Assembly: GCA_905221605.1 (NCBI GenBank)
Contig: CAJNDS010002735.1
Coordinates: 1 to 64,000 of the forward strand
Source: Symbiodinium natans
Taxonomy: Eukaryota > Sar > Dinophyceae > Suessiales > Symbiodiniaceae
Direction of reading: 5' to 3'
DNA: 64,000 nt
Part shown: positions 35,318 to 45,648 of the stretch, in pieces
How the letters are laid out: the number at the start of each line of letters is the position of its first letter
How positions within the stretch are numbered: position 1 is the first letter of the stretch
Notes under the pieces: model-generated
Databases searched by the model: none
Told to the model about the DNA's origin: nothing
The model's input: only the letters and a program-made list of their open reading frames with translations
Program-made: the position numbers and the translations under genes

Positions 35318-35645
35318 TCTATGGCCCCTTAAGCCTCAGCGTCTGCGACCTCGGGGAAGTCTCCTGGTGCGTGGCGCGTAGGTTCTGGAACGAGGGCTGA
35401 GGGCTGCGGTTCTTCAAGCCCTCTTTGTATGATGGATTGGCCACTGATGAGTGTCCTTTACGTTGAGGATCGGACGTGCGAAGCGCTAACCGAAGCTCCA
35501 ACCCCCAATGCACCATGCCCGAAGCCCGAAATCGAATCTGAGACGTTCCCGCACAAAGCGATCTTCGCTCCTCCTGCATCCTCAGCGAACTCGGCATTTT
35601 TGACCTCTGGCATTCTCTCAGCTTCGGTTCGGGGATGGGGGGTGA
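35318..35645. repeat. orphan copy of the gene-array spacer
   Basis: About 330 bp match the spacer of the 15-25 kb array (for example GAAGCTCCAACCCCCAATGC, ATCGAATCTGAGACGTTCCC, and CTCCTGCATCCTCAGCGAAC) with substitutions and a small insertion. No copy of the coding exons is attached. Confidence 0.75.
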
Positions 35646-35769
35646 GCGGGCCCTCTTCTCTTCGCTCAAGCAATCGGGGCCTAGCTGGGTTTAGGATTTA
35701 GGGTTCAGGGTTTAGGGTTTAGGGTTTAGGGTTCAGGGTTAAGATGGGTGTAGAAAATGGGTTTAGGGT

Positions 35770-35861
35770 ATACAAAGGCTTTCGGGTTCGGGGATGTGAC
35801 GGTAGCCGGCCTCTTCCATCACCTTGGCCACCTCCGCGGGGCGACGGCGCCGAGACTTCGT
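35770..35861 (-). CDS. candidate exon, basic
   Basis: The minus strand has acceptor CTGCGTGCCAG, then TKSRRRRPAEVAKVMEEAGY and RHIPEPES before a TAA in the next repeat. The basic start and helix are coding-like. The 3' boundary is not determined. Confidence 0.4.
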
Positions 35862-36994
35862 CTGGCACGCAGTGCAGGGTCTCGGGTTTAGGGTTTAGGG
35901 TTTCGGGTTTCGGGTTTCGGGTTTCGGGTTTCGGGTTTCGGGTTTCGGGTTTAGGGTTTAGAGTTTAGGGTTTAGGGTTTCGAGTTTAGGGTTTCGGGTT
36001 TAGGCTTTGGTTTAGGGGTTCAGGGGTCTGTGTGTGGCTCCCGGCGGGTTGAGGGTTTCATGTTTAGGGTTGCCGAAGGTGAGGGTTTGGGATCTAAGGC
36101 TTTCCGGAGGGGTTCCCTCAAGCCCTAACCCTAAACCCTAAACCCTAAACCCTAAACCCTAGACCCTAAACCCTAAACCCTAAATCGGACGAGGGCTTTG
36201 GATTTCCAAGGGTTCACGGCTCAGACTTGGGGGCTTCGAGGTTCCCTCCTCACAGGCCTCCGTGGCTTGGGCTGAGGGCACGCTGCCTGGCAGTGACATC
36301 GGATTTCAACGCATGGTCACTTCTCTACATTATGGTCCCTTTTAAGGTTTAGGTTCAGGGTTTAGGGCTTAGGGTTTAGGACTGTTCTTCTCGTATAAAG
36401 CGTCCCCGAATAGTTAGGATGCCCAAAATGGGACCACCATTTTGAGAACTGACCACATGGTAGTTGCTCAGAATACATGTCCTCAAAGCAACCATAGGGT
36501 CTAGGCTCCTTTTCTAAGAAGGACTCGGCTCCTCTCTTTTGGGGGCCCATCCCTTTCAAAGGACGGCTTAGGGTTTTGGCGGAAGAAACTGACGACCACG
36601 GTGACTCGGAACTAGGCACATTTTCGAAGTGCCCAATCGTGGGAAGGATTTTTTTGGAGTAGTGCAGATGATGTAGATGATGTATTGACATACAACATGG
36701 GAGCACTAAACCCTAAACTGCACATCAATGGGGTACTTTAGGCTTCTGCGCTACGCCGTTGTGCCTCCAAATACCTCTCACTAAGCAGGGCTTTCAGCCT
36801 AGAAATTCTACAGTTTCGGGTGCAGGGTTTAAGGGTGCTCTTAAAGGCTTTATCGCCTGAGTGCTTGTGGTTGTTGTTGGCTGGGTCCCTCTCCCAGCAT
36901 TGCGCTACAGCCACCTGACAAACTTCGAATGCTCATTTCAAGCCCCCCAAAACCGAAACCCTGAACACTAAACCCGAAACAAAGCCTACGAACC

Positions 36995-37165
36995 CTTAAC
37001 CCCAAACCCTAAACCCTAAACCCTAAACCCTAAACCCTAAACCCTAAACCCTAAACCCTAGACCCTAGACCCTAGACCCTAGACCCCAAACCCAAGACCC
37101 TATATAAACCCTAAACCCTAGACCCTAACCCCTAAACCCTGAACCCTAAACCCTAAACCCCAAAT
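36995..37165. repeat. mixed CCCTAAA and CCCTAGA array
   Basis: CCCTAAA units, then a homogeneous block of CCCTAGA units (about 37059-37090), then CCCTAAA again. Another example of block-wise variants. Confidence 0.85.
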
Positions 37166-37176
37166 GCCCCCCAAAC

Positions 37177-37253
37177 CCTCGGCCTGCACGCTTGGCGTGG
37201 AGGACCTTGGACAGCTCACCGGCTTTGGCCGCGATGCGCTCGGCCAGCGATGC
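37177..37253 (-). CDS. candidate exon
   Basis: The minus strand has acceptor CCCCCAG, then 77 bp with ASLAERIAAKAGELSKVLHA, then donor GTTTGGGG from a variant repeat unit. Predicted amphipathic helix. Confidence 0.5.
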
Positions 37254-37476
37254 CTGGGGGCTTAGGGGGGGGCTTAGGGTTTCGGGTTTAAGGGTTTAGG
37301 GTTTCGGGTTTAGGGGTTTAGGGTGAAGGGTTAGGGCTTAGGGTCTAGGGTCCGTAGGGTTTAGGGTTCAGGGTTCAGTGTGCAGGGTTCAGGGTTTAGG
37401 TTGATGGGCTGAGGGTGGTCAGGGCTTCGGGCCAAGTGCGAGTACGGGGCTTAAGTCTGGGAAGATCTCCTTTGCC

Positions 37477-37623
37477 CTAAGCAATTGCAGGCAGCAGCTG
37501 CACCTGCACATCAATGCGATTAAACATCTCAAGTCCCTTCGCTGAAGGCTGCCCTAGTGGTGCTCCGTCGAGCAGAATCCCGAAAGACTCTCGGGATTCG
37601 GCCTTGGTGCCACTGATGGGCAT
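37477..37623 (-). CDS. candidate exon
   Basis: The minus strand has acceptor GCGCTCCAG, then MPISGTKAESRESFGILLDG and LGQPSAKGLEMFNRIDVQ. A GT donor follows that Gln codon; otherwise the frame ends at TAG at 37477. Coding-like composition, no family recognised. Confidence 0.45.
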   Translation of the reverse strand: MPISGTKAESRESFGILLDGAPLGQPSAKGLEMFNRIDVQVQLLPAIA

Positions 37624-38155
37624 CTGGAGCGCCTTGCAGAAGTCCTTCCTTGGCCAAGCCAATGCTCAAGGTCACATGGGCGGTGTAGGGTTTAGGGTTT
37701 AGGGTTTAGGGTTCAGGGTTGAGGGCCTGAAGGATTTTCGGGCCTCGGGCTGTAGACGATCAGGAATCTGGAGAATGGAGCCCGCCCCCACCACCCAAAA
37801 TTCCCACCAAACTCACCCTCTCTCAAGAAAGCTCAGCTGAATGCCAATCCGCCTTGTCTCCCAGACCCAAACCAAACGAATAACCATTGTAGCTTTGTTT
37901 ACATTACGCGCCCTGGCTCGCGCAAGCTGCACATAAAGAACACAAGGCCCCGAGCTCGGCTTTGCAGGACCTAGACCTTTACCAAGCCTGACCTCCAGGT
38001 GCACACCGCCGGCTGACAATGGCGACACGGAAAATTCACAGGCATGTGCATGCTTTTGCATGGGCAATGCGGGGGGGGGGGGGCCTGCTCTGAACTCAAA
38101 AGCCCCCAACAACGCCCCAAGCCTCTAGGCTGAAAAACAAGGGAGCTGATCCCGT

Positions 38156-38226
38156 GAATGAGAGAATCCAGGCCCGATAATATACCCCCCTAAGGGATTA
38201 TATAGGGTACCTCATTCCCTCATTCC
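38156..38226. repeat. hairpin element related to 31464-31544
   Basis: The arms GAATGAGAGAAT and ATTCCCTCATTC are inverted around a loop. The right half, GGGTACCTCATTCCCTCATT, matches the element at 31.5 kb with one difference. It lies about 15 bp from a candidate exon end. Confidence 0.5.
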
Positions 38227-38241
38227 CTGCTAAGAACCAAC

Positions 38242-38347
38242 CAGATGACCAGATGAATTTGAGGCAGGCGGGGGTCAGGTCCACTGCGCGGTATTTGTCC
38301 ACAAGAAAGCCCATGGCGCGTTCCGCATCAGATTGGTTTCCCAAGAC
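38242..38347 (-). CDS. candidate exon
   Basis: The minus strand has acceptor GACATGCAG, then 106 bp with GNQSDAERAMGFLVDKYRAV and DLTPACLKFI, then donor GTTGGTTC. Composition is convincing. It sits between a TTTAGGG array on its 5' side and a hairpin element on its 3' side. Confidence 0.5.
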
Positions 38348-38365
38348 CTGCATGTCGTCGGGGGG

Positions 38366-38437
38366 TTTAGGGTTTAGGCTTTAGGGTTTAGGGTTTAGGG
38401 TTTAGGGTTTAGGGTTTAGGGTTTAGGGTTTAGGGTA
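38366..38437. repeat. interstitial TTTAGGG array
   Basis: About ten units, directly followed by 60 bp of unique DNA and then the CTC array. Confidence 0.85.
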
Positions 38438-38500
38438 CTGTGCGGGCGGACTGTCGGATATCAGGCCGCAGGTGCTTTCTTTTCTTTTCGCACTGTCTCC

Positions 38501-38680
38501 CTCTCCTCCTCCTCCTCCTCCTCCTCCTCCTCCTCCTCCTCCTCCTCCGCCCTCCTCCTCCCTCCTCCTCCTCCTCCTCCTCCTCCTCCTCCTCCTCCTC
38601 CTCCTCCTCCTCCTCCTCCTCCTCCTCCTCCTCCTCCTCCTCCTCCTCCCTCTCCTCCTCCTCTTCTTCTTTTCCTTCTT
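38501..38680. repeat. (CTC)n trinucleotide microsatellite
   Basis: About 180 bp of CTC/CCT units, slightly interrupted. Long open frames on both strands (poly-Leu, poly-Ser, poly-Arg, poly-Glu) come from the repeat alone. Confidence 0.9.
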
Positions 38681-38797
38681 CTTCCCTTCTTCTGCGCGCT
38701 TTGAGGCCCCCCGGCTGCGGGTGCCTGGCCTCGACGGCCAAGCGAGTTCGAGCGCGGTCAGTGGGAGCCCCGTTTTTGAGTTTTTGATTGTTCTTTT

Positions 38798-38960
38798 CTC
38801 TCTCTCACTCACTCACTCACTCACTCTCTCTGTCTCTCTCTCTCTCTCTCTCCGCACGCTTGGCCCCCCCGAAGGGGAGCCGCCCCAAGGGGCGCGCGAT
38901 GTCCTGGGTCTGTTGGTCCCCCTTCTTATGAAGGAAGAGAAGAAGTAGACACGCCCATCT

Positions 38961-39027
<67 letters not shown>

Positions 39028-39170
39028 CTCTCTGTCTCTTGAGGAGCGTAAGCACCCGCCGTGCGCAGGGCGGCCCTTGTTGATCTCCGGAAAAGAATTC
39101 TCCCTCTTGTTTGCTTGTGTAACCTCTCTTTCTCTCTCTGTCCCTGCCTGCGCCCACCTCCACCTGCTGG
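38798..39170. repeat. (CT)n tracts with CT-associated repeat sequence
   Basis: Three CT-rich tracts separate short unique parts. The part at 38852-38905 resembles the left end of the insertion at 26842 (CGCACGCTTGGCCCCCC, then GGGGCGCGCGATGTCC). Probably truncated members of the same CT-tract family. Confidence 0.55.
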
Positions 39171-39207
39171 GGGGTTTCTGAAAAGACCTACTTTCTAATA
39201 GTTTTGG

Positions 39208-39276
39208 CTTGGGATGTTCCCCCGATACTAACGGTCCTTAATCCCTACTAATTGGTGTAAGGGGGAACATCCCAAG
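39208..39276. repeat. hairpin element, CTTGGGATGTTCCCCC arms
   Basis: CTTGGGATGTTCCCCC and its exact inverted copy GGGGGAACATCCCAAG enclose about 37 bp. The same arms, slightly changed, occur at 40679-40767. Small non-autonomous inverted-repeat family. Confidence 0.65.
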
Positions 39277-39302
39277 TTTTTGCGCTTCACGCAGGAAAAA
39301 GA

Positions 39303-39388
39303 GGGCTTGCTGTGGCGAGGGCAAAAGTTTTCGAGACGGTCCGGCACATCGCGTTGTAGAGAGACGAAGATTTCAAGTAAACTCTGCA
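39303..39388 (-). CDS. candidate exon
   Basis: The minus strand has acceptor GGGCCTACAG, then an open segment with QSLLEIFVSLQRDVPDRLEN. A second frame (SLYNAMCRTVSKTFALATAS) is also open, so the frame is undecided. The 3' end is not set. Confidence 0.35.
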
Positions 39389-39424
39389 CTGTAGGCCCAA
39401 GGGGAAGCCCCCAGACCCCAAAAC

Positions 39425-39541
39425 CCCGGGCGTCCTCGATGATTCGCAGGACGGGGCTGTCTTCTGCGTAGAACTTGTCCTCTTCGAGCAGCGCTTCCTC
39501 CCAAAGGGCAAGAGTTGAGGATTTCAGAAGTTTGCAGTGCG
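39425..39541 (-). CDS. candidate exon
   Basis: The minus strand has acceptor GTCCTGCAG, then about 39 codons including LALWEEALLEEDKFYAEDSP and VLRIIEDA, then donor GTTTTGGGG. Acidic helical sequence typical of real protein. Confidence 0.5.
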
Positions 39542-39604
39542 CTGCAGGACTCATTAGGAGTTTATGGGCTTTAGGGATGAGGGTCATGGGGAACAGCCAA
39601 CCCG

Positions 39605-39712
39605 AGAAAAAATATAATCATAATAATAATAACAGTAATAATAATGATGATAATAACAATAATAATATTAATAGCAATAAAAATATAATCATAATAATAA
39701 TAATAATCAAAC
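39605..39712. repeat. ATA/ATT-rich degenerate trinucleotide tract
   Basis: About 108 bp of ATAATA/AATAAT units with G and C interruptions, a sharp change from the GC-rich surroundings. It starts exactly at the donor of the SAP-like exon on the minus strand. A similar tract lies at 46.6-47.05 kb. Confidence 0.8.
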
Positions 39713-39838
39713 AATTAAGAGCCCACTCCACCCACTCCTCGATGCGCTCCCGTAGCTCGTCCTCAGAGCCGCCACTTCGTTTCAGCCCCAAACCGGCGCA
39801 GATCGCCTTCAGCCCTGGCACGGAGGGCACGATGTTTC
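39713..39838 (-). CDS. candidate exon with SAP-like DNA-binding motif
   Basis: The minus strand gives GLKAICAGLGLKRSGGSEDE followed by LRERIEEWVEWALN. This fits the SAP motif: a helix, Gly-Leu turn, Ser-Gly-containing loop, and second helix ending in a Leu-x-x-Arg-Ile pattern. SAP motifs bind AT-rich or scaffold-associated DNA in many nuclear proteins. The acceptor is GTGCCAG at 39815 or upstream; the donor is GTTTGATT, where the AT-rich tract begins. Confidence 0.5.
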
Positions 39839-39925
39839 GGAGTTTCGGGTTTGGGGTTTGGGGTTTAGGGTTTAGGGTTTAGGGTCTAGGGTTTGGGGTT
39901 TAGGGTTTAGGGTTTAGGGTTTGGC

Positions 39926-40072
39926 CAGCTCCCAATGCCGATGGAGAGGGTCTAGGTGCTGTGGTGTCGGGTATCGGGGTCGCGGCAGGCCTTTCTCACT
40001 CTCCTCTTGCAGCATCTCGTCTCGGGTGGAAGGCTCCGAGGAACGGAGTCGCAACAGGAGCTCCGTCATTGC
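39926..40072 (-). CDS. candidate exon, 49 codons
   Basis: The minus strand has acceptor GAACCATCTCAG, then 147 bp with AMTELLLRLRSSEPSTRDEM and EESEKGLPRPRYPTPQ, then GC donor GCCAAACCC from the repeat. Probably the exon just upstream of the SAP-like exon. Further candidate coding sequence lies at 40145-40257. Confidence 0.5.
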
Positions 40073-40572
40073 CTGAGATGGTTCAGGGAGTGTAGGGCTT
40101 CGGGGCGTAGGATGTTGGGGCTGGGCAGCTTAGGGGCATTGCTCGTGTGGAAACCCAAGGTATGGAGGATGGCATGCAGATCGACAGCATTTGCAGGAGC
40201 TTTCCTCTCAAGAATGATTGATCTGCTGACCCCAAAAGGCCTAAGCCCCAAGCCCAAAATCCCCTACTAACCCCCCCTCCCCCCAAGCCCTTAAATCCCG
40301 AAACCCAAATGGGAGTTTACGAAAGTAAGGGATCCTGAATACAGACCCCCAAATAGTAGGATCCCCTTAACAGAAAACCCCCCAAATCCTAGCCCTAAAC
40401 CCTAAACCCTAAACCCTAAACCCTAAACCCTACACCCTAAACCCTAAACCCTAAACCCTAGGAAAGCAAGCAGCTCCCAGCGAGTCCGCGTTGGGGCCGG
40501 CCGCGCGCGGCGCGCGGGCAGCCGGGGGGCCAGGCCGCTGGGAAGCGGCCTTGCCTCTCACTTGGGGCTTGC

Positions 40573-40678
40573 AGGGTTTAGGGTTTAGGGTTTAGGGTTT
40601 AGGGTTTAGGGTTTAGGGTTTAGGGTTTAGGGTTTAGGGTTTAGGGTTTAGGGTTTAGGGTTTAGGGTTTAGGGTTTA
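40573..40678. repeat. interstitial TTTAGGG array
   Basis: About fifteen perfect units, directly followed by a hairpin element. Confidence 0.9.
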
Positions 40679-40767
40679 GGGATGTTCCCCCTTATACTAA
40701 CAGGGATGATAATAGGGGGTATACTAGAATCCCTAGTAAGCACTGTTAGTATAAGGAGGAACATCCC
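40679..40767. repeat. hairpin element, 25-bp arms with one mismatch
   Basis: The left arm is GGGATGTTCCCCCTTATACT plus AACAG; the right arm is its inverted copy with one mismatch, with a 39-bp loop. Related to 39208-39276. It abuts the TTTAGGG array. Confidence 0.7.
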
Positions 40768-41426
40768 AAGGTTTGGGGTTTATAAGCCTCATGGTAAGCT
40801 TCACCAGGTTTACAAGGGTTAGTGGAGTTGATACGGCTTACACACATTTATGGGGTCTAGGGTTTGGCACGCTATGCTTAGGCCCTAATGGAGGGTCTGG
40901 AGAAGATGCTAGCAGAGACTCAGCCACTACGGTCACTGGGGGAGGGGACACTGGCATAGGAATCTCGAGCACGAGCGTGCTCAGGCGCACCTGATGCAAA
41001 GGCTGCGGCTGCCACTCCAAGAGGGATGGCGCCAAAGGTCCTGCGAAGGTTGGGAGGAGAATCTGGGTCACGCGGCTTACACTTGAGGAGCTGACTTTGA
41101 AGTCTGTGGGTCTTCGATCCTCAAGCCTTCAATGTGGGGTTTCAAGCGGGACCGCAAGCTAGAGAACCGCCCCATGTACCTGGGCCTACACCCCTCAAAC
41201 CCACCCCTAAACCCTGGGCACACCCTGAAACTGCCTGAAACCAGTCAACCCTAAACCCTAAACCCTAAACCCTGACCCTAAACCCTAAATCCCAAACCCT
41301 AGGAAACCCCAGCCCAAACCTGTAGCTCCGCTGCTGCCATCGTGGGGCAGCGCCCTGGGTGACCCCAGAAGGCCCCCCAACAGACCCGGAGGGATGAAAG
41401 GATGAAAAACTGAACCCAAGAGCAAC

Positions 41427-41524
41427 TAAAGGAATGAAAAGGGTGCCCCTTTTTGGTTTGAAGGGGATTGTAAGGGGACCCCAACGCCAAAAAATGGGAT
41501 AAGAGCCTACTCTGGGTCCTAGAA
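41427..41524. repeat. dispersed repeat, copy 1
   Basis: AAAAGGGTGCCCCTTTTTGG...GGGGATTGTA...GACCCCAAC...CCTACTCTGGGTCCTAG is paralleled at 51858-51941, with about 80 per cent identity by eye. Non-coding, in unique-looking DNA at both places. Confidence 0.6.
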
Positions 41525-42000
41525 ACAGAACGTTTTCTCAAAGAATGCGTAGGGTTTAGGGCGTGGGCTTTGGGAGGTTTGTTAAGGAGTTCAGGCCTCA
41601 GTGAAAACCTGTTCAGTAAGCATTGGGAGTCTTGGGGCTCAGCGAAAACCTCTTCAGCAAGCATTTCAAGTTTTTTAACGCTGGGGATTTTCAACGCCCA
41701 TGCGCACCCGAGCGGTGAGAAAACTGCAGGCCAACGAGGACACAGTTGATGTAAAGCCCTAAACCCTAAACCCTAAACCCCGAACCCTAAACATCCCTAA
41801 ACCCCAAACCCTAAACATCCCTAAACCCTAAACATCCCTAAACCCTAAACCCGAAACCCTAAACCCTAAACTAAACCCCAAAGATGCCGGAGGGCCTCGA
41901 GGCCGAAACTCCCCGAGGTGCCCGGGGCTGTCGGCCGGCCGTGCGGCGCCGGGAGCAGCATCTTTCTAAGGGACCAAAGGCAGAGCGGCTACCCAGGGGC

Positions 42001-45000
42001 CGGGGGGGGGGGGGGGTTTAGGGTTTAGGGTTTGGGGTTTAGGGTTTAGGGTTTGGGGTTTGGGGTTTGGGGTTTAGGGTTTCGGTGAGGTTGACGAAGT
42101 TCAGGCTTAGGCACTTACTAAGCCCTCAACTCCCCGGGCTCTTGTTTGGAAAACTGTTAGGTTCAGTGGGCACTTCAAAAGGCTTCAACGGTTTCAAGGG
42201 GTTTGGGCGAAGCGGGTGAGAACTTCCACATGCCTGGACGGCTATTCTGCACCCACGCGGGCGTGCCAGCTGGAGCCAGTGCTTCCGCAACCGCAGAGTT
42301 CAAGGCGCAGGCCGATCCAAGGGTACGTACTACGTAGCGCTGCACAGTTTATAGCTGCCGTGTCAGACCGAAGTCAAGACTACGAAGCTTCCACCCGGTA
42401 TGCCTCACTCCAGGCTGCGGACTCCGGAGGCTTTGGGACTCAAGCTTGCAGGCTTGGAGCTGGCGATTGGTCAAAGGTTACCGTGGATTCTGCCAACTGA
42501 TTACCCGGCAAGAATGACTCAACTGCTTTCATCCTGCAACCGAAGCCCTGCACACTTGTTTTCACTTCGCTGTCTTTAGCTGCATCGCCAGTGATGGCTG
42601 GAGCCCGACCCCTGCCTTCACGACTTGAAGCCCTCTGCCCTCTAAGCCTTGGCTGCCCGCCACCAGTCCGGCGGTGAAACATGCGAGTGCCGCAGACTGA
42701 CTGCAACTCCATCGAAGCGTCTACAAGGGTGTGGGAGCCAGGGCTAGGAGCATTAGGGTTTAGGGTTTAGGGTTTGGGGTTTCAGGTTGAGGGCAGCCCG
42801 GCTGAGGGTTGCTTGAGGGGTTTGGGGGCGGGGGAGGTGAGAACTGAGCCTTGAGGCCTTCGCTGGTCTTGGGGTTCAGGGTTTCCTATGCGTGGTTTAG
42901 GGCCCTTTCCCGAAAGCTTGAAACCTACAGACCTACAGACCTACACACTCAAACGATGCTCAGAAGAGTCAACTGGGTGGCGCCGGGACCCCATGGCTTG
43001 CGCCAGCCTGCGTCTTGAGGAGCTTTATGAAGAGCAGGGCTGCAGGTCTAGTGCTCTAACACTTGGCATAGTCAGCACGCCACGAATCACAGTGGCAATG
43101 GCCATTGGACATCGCAAGCATCGTGTGAGAGAGGGCCTACCTGGAGAACGGCACTAGCTTTGAACCGTAGGATGAAGCACTTCTTATGAAGCGAGTGAGT
43201 GACTGAGTGAGAGCAGAGCAGTGCCTAAGGCGCCATCCCTCCCGGCATCTCAGGGGCTCCGTAAACCGTCACCGCCCCTCGGCTTTGGACTTCAGAACTG
43301 GCAGAGCGCACCAGAAGGAGAGGAGGAAGACCAGGGTCCCAGCTCCATCAGCGTAAGTAAACAGCACCATAGAAGGCCCCCTAAGCCCACAGGCAACAGA
43401 AGATAGCGTCCCAGCACCATCAGTAGAAGCAAACCCTCCGCCTCCCTCCCGGCAATCGCGGGGATGTGGTGGAGTGGTGCGCATTGCGGGTGGGGGGGGG
43501 GGGGGCCGGGGCGGGGGCGAGTTGTCCGGACACCTGGACATGGGGCGGAGATGGCATCAGAAAAGCACCAGTCATAGTGCGTAAGCCAATCATCCCGGGG
43601 CGAGTTGTCCGGACAAAAGGTCGAGGAAGGACAAGGTAAACGGAGGAGAGTTGTCTGGGCAACTGGGGTAGGAGGGCACTCGAGGTTTCGAGCCGAAAAA
43701 CGGACCTCGGGCCCATATCCAGCACAAGAGATATCCACACTCCTAGGGTTTCGCAGAAGGGGTATCATGTAAGCGTCCAACATTCCAAAGCCCTCCCCTG
43801 ACAGCCTCAACCCCTGAGCAGCCCATGGACCCCTCAACCCTGAACACCTAGATTTCAAGAGGTCTTCTGAGTGGGTTCGGTTAAAGCCCCAAAAAAGGGT
43901 TCTCAGAAAACAGGGCTACCTTTTTTGGGGGGAGGGGATTCTATTCAATCTAGGGTACAAATGGGGTACCCCCTATTCTGGGGAAATATCCACGTAAGGA
44001 TATACGGGTCCTCAGACCCTAAACCCCAAAACCCTAAACCCTAAACCCCAAACCAATGAATGGCTTGTGGGGCTCCCCGCCGAGACGTTCTCCAGGAAGC
44101 AGAGCAGCTGGAAAAGTGTGAGCAACTCCGGGGCCTGCTTGGTTTAGGGCTTAGGGCTTAGGGCTTAGGGCTTAGGGCTTAGGGCTTAGGGCTTAGGGCT
44201 TAGGGCTTAGGGCTTAGGGCTTAGGGCTTGGGGTTTAGGGTTTAGGGTTTGGGGTTTGGGGTTTGGGGTTTGGGGTTTAGGGTTTAGGGTTTAGGGGTTC
44301 GGGTTTAGGGTTTAAATGCCCGAAGGCCCTCCTATTCTCTTAAGGCCCCTAAACCCCAAGCCCTCAGTCACCCCAACGTTTAGGGGGGGGGGGTCTTGAG
44401 GGTCTGAGGTTTTGGGGCTCAAACCCTAAACCCGGATCGACCCAAGCCGTGCTTCGCCAGGCCTTCTCTGCCCCAAGCACTTCGTGCACGCGCTGCTGCA
44501 ACTCCGGGGCGCTGACCTGTTGCCAGGAGATGACTCTCGGCCCAAAGGCCTTCTTATACAAGGTTTTTTTGGGCAATTTTGAGCCTAAGGGTACTGTTTG
44601 GGGGTTTACGCAATAGGTGTACCCCTTGGTTTTGGGGGTATCTAAAGGGCACGCCTATTGGGTGAAATACCGCTTAAGAACCCCAAAAAAGTAAAAGCAA
44701 TTGCAATAATCTCTATATTGCCCTGATTAGAAAAATATGTTGTCATGCTTCGGGGGTTCTTAAGCAAGAGCGTACGTATGAAAATCCCTGCCCCAGGGTT
44801 GAAAAGGGACTGGGACGGGGCTTGGGAAGGGGGGAGGGGTCTACATCACAATGGTTGGTGGAGTGGCAGGCGTTTGGAGGTCCCTGAGCTTCCCTTAACC
44901 CGAAACCCTAAGCCCTAAACCCTAACCCCTAAACCCTAAACCCTAAACCTGTCTACCAGGCACCTCGCCAGAGGCGCACACGAGCGCGTGCACGGTGCGA

Positions 45001-45120
45001 AACTCGTCCTGGGTACAGCTTCAGACTCTTTGGGGGTTTAGGGCTTAGGGTTTAGGGTTTGGGGTTTGGGGTTTGGGGTTTGGGGTTTGGGGTTTGGGGT
45101 TTGGGGTTTGGGGGCTTGAG
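42001..45120. other. telomere-like variants and unique DNA; no secure gene
   Basis: This stretch contains TTTAGGG/TTTGGGG arrays (42013-42085, 45058-45112), a homogeneous CTTAGGG block (44142-44228), a poly-G run at 43492-43505, and 1.5 kb of unique sequence (42200-43860) with open frames on both strands that I could not resolve into exons. A short inverted repeat is present at 44610-44670. Confidence 0.5.
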
Positions 45121-45542
45121 CTTGACTGAGGATTTGGGAGTTTAGGGTTTGTTTAGGGGCTTGACATCAGAATCGTCTCATGGCTTTGGGGTCTTGTGAG
45201 TTCGGGTTGTGGGGTTCGGGGGTCCCAGGGTTTCGGGGGGGGCTTTGGGCAGCTCGTTTCGGAGCTGCTAGGGGCTTGAAGGGGCACAGGGCCGAAAAGG
45301 TAAGCTTTCGGAGTGCCAACGAGAACATGGTGCGAACGTTGATTTGTCTGTCTAGTGCTCCACCTCAAGAACCGGCCACGACGTGCACCTCCAAATTTGG
45401 AGCTCCCTTGAGGTTCTGATGAGGCATGTGACGGCCTTCGTGCCGTGCAACGAAACTGAACCGCCTGATCGCCCGGCCACGTCACGGAGGGCAAGAATGC
45501 AAGGAGCCCCCGACCCTAAACCCGACACCCTAAACCCGAAAC

Positions 45543-45648
45543 CCTGAAACGGAGAAGGCAGCGCCTCGGGCATCTGATCTTTGAGATACGCGCGTAGGGA
45601 GGCGGCCTGTGCCCGGACGGCAGAGCTCTCCGGTTCTTCGGGTCCTTC
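45543..45648 (-). CDS. candidate exon
   Basis: The minus strand has acceptor GTAAGTCAG, then 106 bp with EGPEEPESSAVRAQAASLRA and YLKDQMPEALPSPFQ, then donor GTTTCGGG from a variant repeat unit. The composition is strongly coding-like. Confidence 0.5.

Larger units (their letters stand above)
28398..40072 (-). other. minus-strand gene region: exon islands between telomere-like introns
   Basis: About twenty unique islands in this span read as 66-204 bp minus-strand exons bounded by AG acceptors and GT or GC donors. The gaps are filled with TTTAGGG/CCCTAAA arrays, hairpin elements and microsatellites. Phases and composition are consistent with one or a few large genes, but order, gene limits and product cannot be set without transcripts. 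The exons I consider best are listed separately. Confidence 0.5.

Noticed and set aside
38423-38812. Poly-Arg, poly-Glu, poly-Leu and poly-Ser frames
   Set aside because: All derive from the (CTC)n microsatellite.
39303-39388. Squalene/phytoene synthase exon suggested by AMCRTVSKTFALATAS
   Set aside because: Only about 20 residues with a weak SKTF resemblance in one of two open frames; no Asp-rich motifs nearby.
44142-44228. CRISPR-like regular repeats
   Set aside because: The units are contiguous 7-bp telomere variants with no spacers, in a eukaryotic genome.
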